A DNA stretch of 46,098 bases from Ruminococcus sp. (GTDB taxonomy: Bacteria > Bacillota > Clostridia > Oscillospirales > Ruminococcaceae): NCBI GenBank assembly GCA_017534835.1, contig JAFXVT010000048.1:1-46098 (forward strand), given 5' to 3'. The position numbers and the translations under genes were made by a program. Of this stretch, positions 1 to 8,088 are shown piece after piece (position 1 is the stretch's first letter; every line of letters starts with the position of its first letter). The notes beneath the pieces were generated by a model that ran no database searches, was not told the DNA's origin, and was given only the letters and a program-made list of their open reading frames with translations.

Positions 1-488
1 TACTCGATCTTACCAGCCTTAGCCTCTGTTACAGCCTTTGCAACATCGGGAGTAACTGTGCCAGCCTTCGGGTTGGGCATAAGTCCGCGGGGACCGAGGA
101 CCTTACCGAGACGACCTACAACGCCCATCATATCGGGTGAAGCGATTACAACGTCGAAGTCCATCCAGTTTTCCTTCATGATCTTGTCTACGAGATCCAT
201 ACCGCCAACGTAGTCAGCGCCAGCTGCCTGAGCAGCCTCATACTTGTCTTCCTTGCAGAAAACAAGAGCACGTACAGACTTACCTGTACCGTTGGGAAGT
301 ACAACAGCGCCTCTTACCTGCTGGTCAGCGTGACGTGAGTCAACGCCGAGGCGGATGTGAGCCTCGATTGTTTCATCGAACTTTGCCTTAGCGTTCTGGC
401 AAACGAGTTCGAGAGCCTCCTTGGACTCGTAAAGCTTTGCAGAATCAACAGCCTTTGCGCTGTCAACATATTTCTTGCCGTGTTTCAT
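1..488 (-). CDS. rplA: 50S ribosomal protein L1, 3' end missing
   Basis: Ribosomal protein L1 binds the 23S rRNA L1 stalk and represses its own operon. The reading frame begins [12 protein letters not shown] and includes the family hallmark [15 protein letters not shown] near residues 132-146. About 162 codons are present before the window edge; L1 is normally about 230 residues, so the C-terminal third lies outside. The ATG at 486-488 has a GGAGGAAATATA ribosome site just upstream. It is last of the visible rpmG-secE-nusG-rplK-rplA order. The 121-base spacer before it contains a hairpin motif that probably serves as the L1 autoregulatory target. Confidence 0.97.
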   Translation of the reverse strand, partial: MKHGKKYVDSAKAVDSAKLYESKEALELVCQNAKAKFDETIEAHIRLGVDSRHADQQVRGAVVLPNGTGKSVRALVFCKEDKYEAAQAAGADYVGGMDLVDKIMKENWMDFDVVIASPDMMGVVGRLGKVLGPRGLMPNPKAGTVTPDVAKAVTEAKAGKIE

Positions 489-507
489 TATATTTCCTCC
501 TATATAA

Positions 508-556
508 GTGGTAATACCGGGATTGAGACCCGATTAGCGGAATTTTCCTCCCACCA
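508..556 (-). promoter_or_regulatory. putative L1-binding mRNA element ahead of rplA
   Basis: Read on the minus strand, this spacer has GTGGGAGG, then an internal hairpin (CGGG, 7-base loop, CCCG), then ATTACCAC, so that GTGG pairs with CCAC and leaves GGAG in an internal loop. The rplA ribosome site follows directly. The same combination occurs before rplK. L1 is known to repress its own operon by binding an mRNA mimic of its 23S rRNA site; assigning this element to that role is inference from position, shape and duplication. Confidence 0.5.
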
Positions 557-609
557 TTGAGAAGTCGGAACAGGGGATCTTGTTCCCCTATCGTCATTCA
601 AGTTAATAA

Positions 610-1035
610 TTAGTCAACAACTACAACGCCCATTGAGCGAGCTGTACCTGCGATCATGCTCATAGCTGCTTCAAGAGAACCTGCGTTGAGGTCAGGCATC
701 TTTGTCTCAGCGATCTGCTTGATCTGCTCCTTAGTGATGTTAGCGACCTTAGTCTTATTCGGAACGCCCGAACCGCTTTCGATCTTGCAAGCCTTCTTGA
801 TGAGGACTGCTGCGGGGGGAGTCTTAGTGATGAAAGAGAATGAACGGTCAGCATAAACTGTGATAACAACGGGGATGATCATACCGATGTCGTTCTTGGT
901 TCTCTCGTTGAATTCCTTTGTGAATGCCATGATATTAACGCCGTGCTGACCGAGTGCCGGACCAACAGGCGGTGCAGGAGTAGCCTTTCCTGCTGCGATC
1001 TGAAGCTTAATGTAGCCAACTACTTTCTGTGCCAT
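610..1035 (-). CDS. rplK: 50S ribosomal protein L11
   Basis: L11 binds the GTPase-associated centre of 23S rRNA and takes part in factor-dependent GTP hydrolysis and the stringent response. The 141-residue product has the usual length, an N-terminal domain beginning [35 protein letters not shown] (family-typical proline-rich switch region) and an rRNA-binding C-terminal domain ending [13 protein letters not shown]. The ATG at 1033-1035 is preceded by GGAGGTGCGAATTCA. It lies between nusG and rplA in the conserved Firmicute order; the 93-base spacer upstream carries the first copy of the GTGGGAG/TTTACCAC motif. Confidence 0.98.
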   Translation of the reverse strand: MAQKVVGYIKLQIAAGKATPAPPVGPALGQHGVNIMAFTKEFNERTKNDIGMIIPVVITVYADRSFSFITKTPPAAVLIKKACKIESGSGVPNKTKVANITKEQIKQIAETKMPDLNAGSLEAAMSMIAGTARSMGVVVVD

Positions 1036-1056
1036 TGAATTCGCACCTCCATAAAT

Positions 1057-1096
1057 GTGGTAAATGGCGAGGCAAGATTGATTTTACCTCTCCCAC
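1057..1096 (-). promoter_or_regulatory. putative L1-binding mRNA element ahead of rplK
   Basis: On the minus strand GTGGGAGAGG is followed by an A/T-rich loop, GCCTC (pairing with GAGG), and TTTACCAC, whose CCAC pairs with the first GTGG. Layout and conserved bases match the element before rplA, while the rest of the spacer differs, which suggests selection on the motif. The L1 operon-repression function is inferred. Confidence 0.5.
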
Positions 1097-1128
1097 TGAA
1101 GCCATTCCGGCTTCTTTTTTGACCTGAA

Positions 1129-1656
1129 TTAGTCCTCCACTCTGATTACCTGACTGATAGGCAATGTAGTGGGGGTTTCTCTGCCGAACATTGATACAAG
1201 AAGATCAACTGTCCGGTCTTCGATGTTGATACTCTGAACGACGCCGATAAAGCCGTCCATAGCAGTGCCGGAGATCTGAACGCGGTCGCCCTCCTTGAAG
1301 TTGACCTCGACTGTAGAAACGTCGATGCCGAAGGTCTTCTTGACCTCTTCCTCAGTAAGGGGAGTGGGTTCCGAAGCAGGACCGACGAAGCCGGTGCAGC
1401 CTCTTGTATTTCTGACAACATACCATGTTTCTTCTGTAACAACCATTTTGACCAGAACGTAGCCCGGGAAGGTCTTACGCTCTATTTCCTTGCTCTTACC
1501 GTCGGTGATCTCAGTCACTCTTTCGGTAGGGACTCTGACCTCCTGGATAAGGTCATGAAGCTTACGGTTTTCTACAACCTTTTCAATATTCTGGGCTACT
1601 TTGTTCTCATAGCCTGAATAAGTGTGGATAACGTACCACTTTGCTGCTTCTGACAT
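1129..1656 (-). CDS. nusG: transcription termination/antitermination factor NusG
   Basis: NusG binds RNA polymerase, modulates pausing and Rho-dependent termination and couples transcription to translation. The 175-residue product starts MSEAAKWYVIHTYSGYENKV, the typical NGN domain opening, includes FPGYVLVKM near residues 63-71, and ends with a KOW domain (FKEGDRVQISGTAMDGFIGVV, about residues 120-140). Length is normal. It is separated by 20 bases from secE upstream and shares its conserved location with rplK. The ribosome site GAGGATAGCT precedes the ATG at 1654-1656. Confidence 0.98.
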   Translation of the reverse strand: MSEAAKWYVIHTYSGYENKVAQNIEKVVENRKLHDLIQEVRVPTERVTEITDGKSKEIERKTFPGYVLVKMVVTEETWYVVRNTRGCTGFVGPASEPTPLTEEEVKKTFGIDVSTVEVNFKEGDRVQISGTAMDGFIGVVQSINIEDRTVDLLVSMFGRETPTTLPISQVIRVED

Positions 1657-1676
1657 AGCTATCCTCCTCAGAGATC

Positions 1677-2024
1677 TTATTTACCGAGCTCGTAGATGAA
1701 GCTGAGTAAATGGAGGAATCCGAAGTCAAGCGCGCCAACAATGATAGCAGAGCCTGCAACAACAGCGAGAACGACTGCTGTATTGTTGATAACGGTCTGC
1801 CTGGTGGGCCATACAACTTTCTTGAATTCGATCCTCAGGTCCTTGAACCACTTAACGATCTTGTTGGGTTCTTTCTTAGCGGACTTCTTTTCCTTCTTAT
1901 CCTTCTTTTCGGACGCGGTCTTACCCTTGCTCTTTTCAGCGGTATCCTTGTCCTTGGTCAGGGCAACAGATTTTTCTGTGTCCTTCTCCTTATCGGCAGA
2001 GGTATTTTCCTTGTTTTTAGCCAT
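1677..2024 (-). CDS. secE: preprotein translocase subunit SecE with long charged N-terminus
   Basis: SecE is the small clamp subunit of the SecYEG translocon in the cytoplasmic membrane. The C-terminal part is standard: an amphipathic segment with FKDLRIEFKKVVWPTRQ (residues about 65-81) followed by one membrane helix (about 83-105). The product is 115 residues, whereas single-helix SecE is often about 60; the extra 55 N-terminal residues are almost entirely Lys, Glu, Asp, Ser and Thr. The start ATG at 2022-2024 has an AAGGAG ribosome site nearby and no internal start has a better one, so the extension is likely real. It lies between rpmG and nusG. Confidence 0.95.
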   Translation of the reverse strand: MAKNKENTSADKEKDTEKSVALTKDKDTAEKSKGKTASEKKDKKEKKSAKKEPNKIVKWFKDLRIEFKKVVWPTRQTVINNTAVVLAVVAGSAIIVGALDFGFLHLLSFIYELGK

Positions 2025-2042
2025 AAAAAATACTCCTTCCGA

Positions 2043-2192
2043 TCACTTTGTTTCCTTGTGAAGAGTGTGCTTGCGGCAGAATTTGCAGTGCTTCATCATT
2101 TCAATTCTGTCCGGATCGTTCTTCTTGTTCTTCTTGGAAACGTAATTACGCTGTTTGCACTCAGTGCAAGCCAATGTAATCTTCACTCTCAT
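2043..2192 (-). CDS. rpmG: 50S ribosomal protein L33 (zinc-binding form)
   Basis: The 49-residue product reads [20 protein letters not shown] at its start and carries two CxxC pairs (C9-C12 and C36-C39), marking the zinc-containing C+ paralogue of L33, a component of the 50S subunit near the E site. The ATG at 2190-2192 follows AGGAGGTGCCGTT, a strong ribosome site. It is the first gene of the rpmG-secE-nusG-rplK-rplA transcript and sits about 90 bases below a consensus sigma-A promoter. Many bacteria keep a second, zinc-free L33 for zinc starvation; no such copy is in this window. Confidence 0.96.
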   Translation of the reverse strand: MRVKITLACTECKQRNYVSKKNKKNDPDRIEMMKHCKFCRKHTLHKETK

Positions 2193-2217
2193 AACGGCAC
2201 CTCCTGAATTAGTATTT

Positions 2218-2233
2218 CCTCCGCGAGCGGAGG
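2218..2233 (-). promoter_or_regulatory. palindromic hairpin in the rpmG leader
   Basis: CCTCCGCGAGCGGAGG is a near-perfect palindrome in the leader between promoter and rpmG. On the transcript the CCTCC arm could compete for the downstream AGGAGG ribosome site. The structure is seen; a regulatory role is only a possibility. Confidence 0.35.
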
Positions 2234-2290
2234 TAGGTCGTTTGCCTCCCTCTGCGGGGCATAAAAAATGACCCCAAACGAGGTATAATC

Positions 2291-2319
2291 ATTATATCAT
2301 AATAAAACGAGCTTGTCAA
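2291..2319 (-). promoter_or_regulatory. sigma-A promoter of rpmG-secE-nusG-rplK-rplA
   Basis: On the minus strand TTGACA (2314-2319), a 17-base spacer and TATAAT (2291-2296) form an exact consensus promoter. The predicted start is near 2284, about 90 bases above rpmG. Confidence 0.9.
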
Positions 2320-2411
2320 GGGCTTTTTTACAATTTTTCGGCATAAATTCTTTGATATACGCCTGTTTTACGGCTTTAGCGTGCTGAACGACAGTCTGTC
2401 GGTCTCTGCTA

Positions 2412-2440
2412 TTGCTTTTTTTGCCGTAGTATGTTATAAT
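2412..2440 (+). promoter_or_regulatory. sigma-A promoter of the cysteine desulfurase gene
   Basis: TTGCTT (2412-2417), a 17-base spacer and TATAAT (2435-2440) with an upstream TG extension lie about 33 bases above the ATG at 2473. It is divergent from the rpmG promoter; the 92 bases between the two promoters show nothing else I recognise. Confidence 0.75.
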
Positions 2441-2472
2441 TAAAGTTACTTTTAACAGAAAGCAGTGAACTT

Positions 2473-3600
2473 ATGATATATCTTGACAATGCCGCGACCA
2501 CAAAGCCGTGCGCGGAGGCGGTGAAGGCTGCAACCGAGGCGATGACCGACAATTTCGGCAATCCTTCGTCTCTGCACAGAGCCGGGCTCAACGCACAGCT
2601 TGCGATGGACGAGGCTCGCAGGCTCATCGCGGATTCGCTCGGGGCTGCTCCGGACAACATCATTTTCACCTCCGGCGCGACCGAGAGCAACAATCTTGCA
2701 CTCCGCGGAGCTTCTGCCGCTTACGGAAAAAGACGCCGGAAGATCGTTGCTTCCGCTGTCGAGCACGCATCGGTCGAGGAAACGCTTGCCGACCTTGAGA
2801 GCAAGGGCTTCGAGGTCGTGCGCGTATCACCGCGGGAGGACAGGCGATTCTATGCGGAGGACTTCATCTCCGCCTGCGATGATGATACGGTGCTGCTGAC
2901 GATGATGTACGTCAACAACGAGACCGGCTATATACTTCCGGTCAAGGAGACATTTACCGCGGTAAAGCGCCGCTTCAAGGACATCATCACGCACACCGAC
3001 TGCGTTCAGGCGTATATGAAGCTTCCGGTGAAGGCAAATCAGCTCGGTGCTGACCTCATCTCACTGAGCGGACATAAGATACACGGCGTCAAGGGCGTCG
3101 GAGCACTCTACATACGAAAAGGAGTTCGTCTGATACCGGTAGCTACCGGCGGAAGGCAGGAAAAGGGCATACGCTCCGGAACAGAGAGCGTTCCGCTGAT
3201 ATGTGCGTTCGGTGCGGCAGTACGTAAGCTTTCCCCGACGATAAATGAGCGGTATGAGCGTGTTTCCGGACTGAAAAAGCGGCTGACAGAGCTGCTCTCC
3301 GTGATAGACGGTGTTGAGGTCAACTCTCCGGAGGACGGCTCGCCCTATGTGGTGAATATCTCCGCGGCAGGCAAGCGCTCGGAGATAATGCTCCATTATC
3401 TTGAGGGACGCGAGATATACGTTTCAAGCGGCTCGGCGTGCTCGAAGGGGCAGCAGAGCGGTGTTCCGGCTCAGTTCGGGATAACCGGAAAGCGCGCGGA
3501 TTCGGCTCTGAGGATAAGTATGACCGCCGAGACGACAGAAGCCGAAATAGAGGAGTTCGCGAGGGCTCTCGCTGAGGGCATCGCAACCGTGAGAGGATAG
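2473..3600 (+). CDS. cysteine desulfurase (NifS/IscS family)
   Basis: PLP enzyme that removes sulfur from cysteine and passes it as a persulfide to acceptors. The 375-residue product begins MIYLDNAATTKP, the family signature, has the PLP lysine in SLSGHKIHG (K202) and the catalytic cysteine in SSGSACSKG (C323). The extended loop SACSKGQQSGVP resembles the NifS/IscS class rather than SufS. Length is normal. Its ribosome site is weak. thiI lies 1.5 kb downstream on the same strand, an arrangement common in Firmicutes, where a dedicated desulfurase feeds ThiI for tRNA 4-thiouridine; that pairing is the most likely role here. Confidence 0.93.
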   Translation: MIYLDNAATTKPCAEAVKAATEAMTDNFGNPSSLHRAGLNAQLAMDEARRLIADSLGAAPDNIIFTSGATESNNLALRGASAAYGKRRRKIVASAVEHASVEETLADLESKGFEVVRVSPREDRRFYAEDFISACDDDTVLLTMMYVNNETGYILPVKETFTAVKRRFKDIITHTDCVQAYMKLPVKANQLGADLISLSGHKIHGVKGVGALYIRKGVRLIPVATGGRQEKGIRSGTESVPLICAFGAAVRKLSPTINERYERVSGLKKRLTELLSVIDGVEVNSPEDGSPYVVNISAAGKRSEIMLHYLEGREIYVSSGSACSKGQQSGVPAQFGITGKRADSALRISMTAETTEAEIEEFARALAEGIATVRG

Positions 3601-3603
3601 CGT

Positions 3604-3825
3604 ATGGACTGGCTCGGGCTGGCGGCGCTGTCGCTGCTCTTTACTGTGGTATGGGTCGCCTGCTATTGTGCGTCGGCTATATCGAGAAGGAAGCAGGCTG
3701 AAAAAGCGGGAGAAAAACCGAAACTCACTGGCTGCCGCATCTTTTATATCGTTACGTGGGCGGCGGCGCAGGTATTCTACTGGAATATGTGCATTACTCT
3801 CCGTGACTGGCAGGGTATGAACTGA
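3604..3825 (+). CDS. small two-helix membrane protein, unknown function
   Basis: A 73-residue product not recognised as a known family. It has two probable membrane segments (about residues 4-26 and 46-64) separated by a Lys/Arg-rich loop (SRRKQAEKAGEKPK), which the positive-inside rule places in the cytoplasm. The start lies 3 bases after the desulfurase stop, so it is almost certainly co-transcribed, and translation may be coupled. The GAGAGG at the end of the upstream gene could act as ribosome site. No function can be assigned. Confidence 0.65.
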   Translation: MDWLGLAALSLLFTVVWVACYCASAISRRKQAEKAGEKPKLTGCRIFYIVTWAAAQVFYWNMCITLRDWQGMN

Positions 3826-3841
3826 GAAGGAGGCGGATAAA

Positions 3842-4396
3842 GTGGATAATACCGGGATCATTGAAGAGGAAAAGAAACCGCCCGAATGGCGGAAGCCATT
3901 TATTCTCGCGATAGTGACGGTTGCTATCCTGCTGTTGGGAATGCTGATATACGCTTGCAGCATACGTAAGACGTTCAGCGGTTTTATGGTCGAAAGCGAG
4001 AACGCAGTTGCACTTGCATTGCTCAAAGCCTCAAACCAACAGGTCGAGGACTATTGGAAGGCGAATGGGACCGCCGTCCTTGCTGACGGGGAGTATTACG
4101 TGCGTTATACTTCCGGAGGCGACGACTGGGTCAATGAGCCTTGTGAGCTGCTTCCTGAAAGTGCGGTGAATAAGTATTACAGCGGCGATAACAGAAAGCG
4201 ATATGCTGTCGTGAAGTTCAAAAACGGCAAGGCGGTCGAGGCGTGGCAGAGCTGTGATCACGAGCTTGAGGACGATGAGCTCAGACAATATGAGAGACGC
4301 GCGCAGCAGGAGAAGCTCAACAAGCATCTCATAAAGGGCGTTCGTGTTGTCGTCGGCTACTATAACGCCGAGCAGGGCGACACATACTTTCACTGA
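3842..4396 (+). CDS. single-pass membrane protein, unknown function
   Basis: A 184-residue product starting at a GTG preceded by a strong AGAAGGAGG ribosome site. One membrane helix lies at about residues 24-43 after a short acidic, proline-containing N-terminus; the remaining 140 residues are hydrophilic and, with that topology, probably outside the cell. The C-terminal half is rich in charged residues (EDDELRQYERRAQQEK). No enzyme motif or family is recognised. It starts 16 bases after the preceding small gene, in the operon leading to thiI. Confidence 0.7.
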   Translation: MDNTGIIEEEKKPPEWRKPFILAIVTVAILLLGMLIYACSIRKTFSGFMVESENAVALALLKASNQQVEDYWKANGTAVLADGEYYVRYTSGGDDWVNEPCELLPESAVNKYYSGDNRKRYAVVKFKNGKAVEAWQSCDHELEDDELRQYERRAQQEKLNKHLIKGVRVVVGYYNAEQGDTYFH

Positions 4397-4402
4397 TACA
4401 TT

Positions 4403-4408
4403 TATAAT
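4403..4408 (+). promoter_or_regulatory. possible weak internal promoter -10 element
   Basis: A perfect TATAAT sits in the 56-base gap ahead of the methyltransferase gene, but the only -35 candidate 17-18 bases upstream (GACACA, 4379-4384) is poor. It could add transcription of the methyltransferase and thiI. Confidence 0.3.
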
Positions 4409-4452
4409 AGTATGATGGCTGATACCGGACAACGGTCAAAGGGGGCGAGGCT

Positions 4453-5124
4453 ATGAAAGCAAAGCTTGCGATAAAAGGAGCACTGAAAACGGTCGTCGGA
4501 CTTGCGCTCCTGATGCTGTTGATATTTCTGCCGGCAGGCACATTCAGATATACTTACGGCTGGCTGTTCATCGGTCTGCTGTTTGTGCCGATACTGATAC
4601 TGGGCGTGGTGCTGCTGGCGAAAGACCCTGAGCTGCTTGAAAAAAGGCTTGATTCCAAGGAAAAGGAATCGGAGCAGAAGGCAGTCGTTGCAGTGAGCGG
4701 TCTGATGTTCGTATCGGGCTTCGTGACGGCAGGGCTGAATTACCGTTTCGGCTGGTTCGTACTGCCGCTGCCTGCTGTTATCGCGGCATCTGTGCTGTTT
4801 CTGCTCTCGTATGTGATGTATGCCGAGGTTATGCGCGAAAACGCCTATCTTTCGCGAACGGTCAGGGTGCAGGAGGGACAGAAGGTCATCGACAGCGGAC
4901 TCTACGGGATAGTGCGTCACCCGATGTATTCGGCGACGGTGCTGATGTTCCTGATGATACCGCTGATACTCGGCTCGCTGTTTTCGTTCCTGATATTCCT
5001 TGTTTACCCGTTCGTTATCGCGGCACGTATAAAAAACGAGGAAAAGCTCCTTGAAGCGGAGCTTGACGGATATAAAGAATACAAACAAAAAGTGAAATAC
5101 AGGCTGATACCGTTTATATGGTGA
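4453..5124 (+). CDS. ICMT/PEMT-like integral membrane methyltransferase
   Basis: The 223-residue product has about five hydrophobic segments and the C-terminal signature of the isoprenylcysteine carboxyl methyltransferase superfamily: GLYGIVRHPMYSA (about 154-166), a hydrophobic pair of helices, then RIKNEEKLLEAELDGYKEYK ending in VKYRLIPFIW. The RHPMY and NEE elements form the SAM-binding site in this family. Its substrate in bacteria is unknown; lipid or small-molecule methylation is possible. A GGGGGCGAGG ribosome site precedes the ATG. It lies 24 bases before thiI. Confidence 0.85.
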   Translation: MKAKLAIKGALKTVVGLALLMLLIFLPAGTFRYTYGWLFIGLLFVPILILGVVLLAKDPELLEKRLDSKEKESEQKAVVAVSGLMFVSGFVTAGLNYRFGWFVLPLPAVIAASVLFLLSYVMYAEVMRENAYLSRTVRVQEGQKVIDSGLYGIVRHPMYSATVLMFLMIPLILGSLFSFLIFLVYPFVIAARIKNEEKLLEAELDGYKEYKQKVKYRLIPFIW

Positions 5125-5148
5125 GGCTTGCTCAAAACGGAGGATAAT

Positions 5149-6327
5149 ATGAAAGAGATAGTACTGGTAAAATACGGCGAAATGGTGCTCAAAGGACTGA
5201 ACAAGAAGTCCTTCGAGGATATGCTCACTAAGAATATCAAGCGCAGACTCAAGCGTCTCGGTCACTTTCAGATGACAAGCGCGCAGTCTACGACCTACAT
5301 CACTCCTCTCGACGACGACATTGACCTCGATGAGGTAGTAGACCGCGTCAGCAAGGTGTTCGGTATCGCGGCTCTGTGCAGAGCGTGCGTGTGCGAGAAG
5401 GATTTTGCCGACATCACCGAAAAGGCTGTAGATTACTGCGGCGGCGTGCTCAGCACAGCTAAGACATTCAAGGTCGCAGCGAAGCGCTCGGACAAGGCTT
5501 TCCCGATGAAGTCGCCCGAGATATGCGCGGAGCTCGGCGGTGTGCTGCTCGAAAAGTTCCCGAACCTCACGGTCGATGTAAAGGAGCCGGAGGTGACGGT
5601 GACAGTCGAGATACGCGACACGAATGCATACGTTCACGCCGAGAATATCAAGGGCGCCGGCGGACTTCCCGTCGGAAGCAGCGGAAAGGCTCTGCTGCTC
5701 CTTTCGGGCGGTATCGACAGCCCTGTTGCCGGCTGGATGATGGCGAAGAGGGGAGTACACATCGCGGCTATCCACTACGTCAGCCCTCCGTACACCTCTG
5801 ACCGCGCGCAGCTCAAGGTCGAGCAGCTCTGCGAGAAGCTGACCGACTGGTGCGGCGGGATCGCTTTCTACTGCGTTCCGTTCACCGAGATACAGGAGGC
5901 TATCAAGGACAACTGTCCCGAGGAGTTCTTCACTATAATAATGCGCCGCCTGATGATGGAAATTGCCCAGCGCATAGCCGAAAAGGACAACTGCCTTGCC
6001 CTTATCACGGGTGAGAGCGTCGGACAGGTGGCAAGTCAGACGATGGCGGCTATCGGCTGCACGGACGCTGTATGCCGCATACCTGTGCTCCGTCCGCTCG
6101 TTGGTATGGACAAGACTGAGATAATCGAGATCTCGCGTAAAATAGACACGTTCGAGACCTCGACGCTCCCGTATGAGGACTGCTGCACGGTATTCACTCC
6201 CCGTCACCCGAAGGTCAAGCCGCGCCTTGAGGACATCGAAAAGGCACAGAGCAGCTTCGATTTCGAGCCGCTGATACAGAAGGCTGTCGAGGGCACGACC
6301 ATAAAGACGTTCAATTACTCGAAATAA
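5149..6327 (+). CDS. thiI: tRNA 4-thiouridine synthetase / thiamine sulfur transfer protein ThiI
   Basis: ThiI adenylates U8 of tRNA and incorporates sulfur, and can also supply sulfur for the thiamine thiazole. The 392-residue product has an N-terminal ferredoxin-like and THUMP region (about 1-165) and a PP-loop ATPase domain with SGGIDSPVAGWMM (186-198). The C-terminal rhodanese domain of the E. coli enzyme is absent, as in the Bacillus form, where a partner NifS-like desulfurase gives sulfur directly; such a gene is upstream. I chose the ATG at 5149, which follows CGGAGGATAAT, rather than an in-frame TTG at 5128 without a ribosome site. Confidence 0.95.
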   Translation: MKEIVLVKYGEMVLKGLNKKSFEDMLTKNIKRRLKRLGHFQMTSAQSTTYITPLDDDIDLDEVVDRVSKVFGIAALCRACVCEKDFADITEKAVDYCGGVLSTAKTFKVAAKRSDKAFPMKSPEICAELGGVLLEKFPNLTVDVKEPEVTVTVEIRDTNAYVHAENIKGAGGLPVGSSGKALLLLSGGIDSPVAGWMMAKRGVHIAAIHYVSPPYTSDRAQLKVEQLCEKLTDWCGGIAFYCVPFTEIQEAIKDNCPEEFFTIIMRRLMMEIAQRIAEKDNCLALITGESVGQVASQTMAAIGCTDAVCRIPVLRPLVGMDKTEIIEISRKIDTFETSTLPYEDCCTVFTPRHPKVKPRLEDIEKAQSSFDFEPLIQKAVEGTTIKTFNYSK

Positions 6328-6550
6328 GACGAAGCGGAGCTTTGTCACTATGCACATTTTCAACATATCCGATTTGTGAACAATGCTGCGAATGTGAACC
6401 AACTCCGAACAGTTCAAGGTGATACTGTGAAACTTTGAGTGCAGACCTTGACAAATATACCGGAAATGGTGTAAAATTATATGGATAAGGGGAAAGCTGC
6501 ACCTATGTGGGGCGGCTTCCGTAAACCACGCGCGGAGGCGGAATGTAAAT
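6328..6550 (+). promoter_or_regulatory. promoter and leader of the sortase gene
   Basis: The gap between thiI and the sortase gene contains TTGACA (6448-6453) and TAAAAT (6472-6477) at an 18-base spacing. The leader has an imperfect hairpin at about 6491-6522 (GGAAAGCTGC against GCGGCTTCC) and a GGAGG ribosome site about 11 bases before the ATG. No convincing terminator follows thiI. Confidence 0.65.
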
Positions 6551-8053
6551 ATGAGCGATAACCTTAATGATAAACTGAATGAAGATAACGCCGCCGCGGA
6601 AGCTTCCCGAAGAGCCGAAAAAATAAGGGCTATCAGGGCTTCGCTGCACTCTGCCGGAGAGCCGGAGGCATCCGCTCCTGTCAGGGAAACGGCTCCGGAG
6701 CCTGCCGAGGAGAGCTTCGAGGCAAAGTTCAGACGTGTCCGCGAGGGCAGGCTTGCAGCTGTGAACACTGCTCCTGCTGAGAGCACTTCTGCTCCGGCTC
6801 AGGAGGAGACTGCTGCTGAGGCTGCTGAAGCGGCTCCCGTATCACGCGTGATACCGGCGGAAGCTCCTTCGGCTGAGATATTGCAGAAAGCTCCTGTATC
6901 GGAGCCTTCACCGCAGAGAAGCTATGCTGAGGCAGAGCCGATGATGGCTCCTCCTCCGAAGCGTACAGCTCCGGCACCCGTACAGCAGCGCGCTGCTGCT
7001 CAGAACGGTGCTCCTGTCCGCAAAAAAAAGAAGAAAAAGAAGCCGAAGACTCTCGGTCAGAGGCTGCGCGGACTGTTCCCTGAAAAGGGCGACAAGCCGC
7101 TTGAGATAGCCAGAAAAGTCGTTTTTCTGTGCTCGCTCGTTGCGATAGTTGTATGCGGATATTTCGTCGGCGACTACTATCTCGACCTCTGGCGCAGCAG
7201 TATGGAGTACAGCAATATCGACGATATTTACCGTACCTATACGCCGATACTCACTACTGTCGAGGAAACTCCGCAGGCTGACAAATACTACACGATGCTC
7301 CCCGGAGCCAAGAAGCTGCTCGACATCAATGACGAGGTAGTCGGCTATCTCACGATACCTACTATCGACGGCGACCCGATCGTCGCTTTCCCTGTCGTTC
7401 AGGCAGAGGATAACGATAAGTACCTCAACATCAACGTCAAGGGCGAGAATTCACGCACCGGCGCTCTCTTCCTCGATTACCGCAACAGCTTCGACCGCGT
7501 CGAGGATCACAGACTTGTCCGCAAGAATTCGGACAACCTTGTGGTGTACGGTCACAATATGGCGGACGAGAGTATGTTCGGCAATCTCAAGAATTACCGC
7601 CGTATCGACAATTATTACGAAAAGCACCCCATAGTCGAATTCAACTCGAATTATGAGATGTATACCTATAAAATATTCGCATTCTTCATCGTCGATTCGG
7701 ATGACGAGACGGATACCTACTTCGACTGCTGGAACCACCACGATTTCGACAGCGAGGAGGCTTTCTACGACTTCGTGAACAACGCAAAGCGCAGAACTAT
7801 CCGCAATACCGAGGTCGATGTGAAATACGGCGATCCGCTGCTGACGCTCTACACCTGCAATACCGATATTGTGGGCAATGAACGCGGCAGACTGATAATC
7901 ATGGCGCGCAGAGTGCGTCCCGGCGAGGACCTCTACGAGGGAACGAAGAACAGCAAGGTCAATCCGAATCCCCTCTGGCCGTCAGTTTATCAGCAGCAGA
8001 AGCCGGAAGCAAAATATGATCCGGATGCACCGTTCGTGCCCTACGGACCGTGA
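6551..8053 (+). CDS. class B-like sortase with long cytosolic tail
   Basis: Sortases are cell-surface cysteine transpeptidases that link proteins to the wall or to each other. This 500-residue protein has a roughly 185-residue N-terminal cytosolic part rich in Pro, Ala and Glu, a Lys run (RKKKKKKKPK, 157-166), one membrane helix (about 188-206), and an extracellular sortase domain (about 255-455). Catalytic residues are visible: His335 in VVYGHNMADESMFG, Cys436 in LLTLYTCNTD, and Arg447 in RGRLIIMARR. The YGHNM...FG and TLYTC patterns fit class B. The long tail is unusual. A second sortase follows 35 bases later. Confidence 0.93.
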   Translation: MSDNLNDKLNEDNAAAEASRRAEKIRAIRASLHSAGEPEASAPVRETAPEPAEESFEAKFRRVREGRLAAVNTAPAESTSAPAQEETAAEAAEAAPVSRVIPAEAPSAEILQKAPVSEPSPQRSYAEAEPMMAPPPKRTAPAPVQQRAAAQNGAPVRKKKKKKKPKTLGQRLRGLFPEKGDKPLEIARKVVFLCSLVAIVVCGYFVGDYYLDLWRSSMEYSNIDDIYRTYTPILTTVEETPQADKYYTMLPGAKKLLDINDEVVGYLTIPTIDGDPIVAFPVVQAEDNDKYLNINVKGENSRTGALFLDYRNSFDRVEDHRLVRKNSDNLVVYGHNMADESMFGNLKNYRRIDNYYEKHPIVEFNSNYEMYTYKIFAFFIVDSDDETDTYFDCWNHHDFDSEEAFYDFVNNAKRRTIRNTEVDVKYGDPLLTLYTCNTDIVGNERGRLIIMARRVRPGEDLYEGTKNSKVNPNPLWPSVYQQQKPEAKYDPDAPFVPYGP

Positions 8054-8088
8054 AGAAGCGATCATAAAGCAAATTTCGAGGGATCAAA

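Noticed and set aside
1098-1119. Terminator-like GAAGCC/GGCTTC followed by TTTTTT, reading on the plus strand
   Set aside because: The surrounding operon is transcribed from the minus strand, where the T run becomes an A run before the hairpin. It could only stop antisense RNA; probably chance.
4402-6786. A 794-codon open frame on the minus strand opposite the methyltransferase and thiI genes
   Set aside because: It lies fully antisense to clearly conserved genes, resembles no protein and is rich in His, Arg and Cys, as expected for the complement of G/C-biased codons. No ribosome site or promoter supports it.
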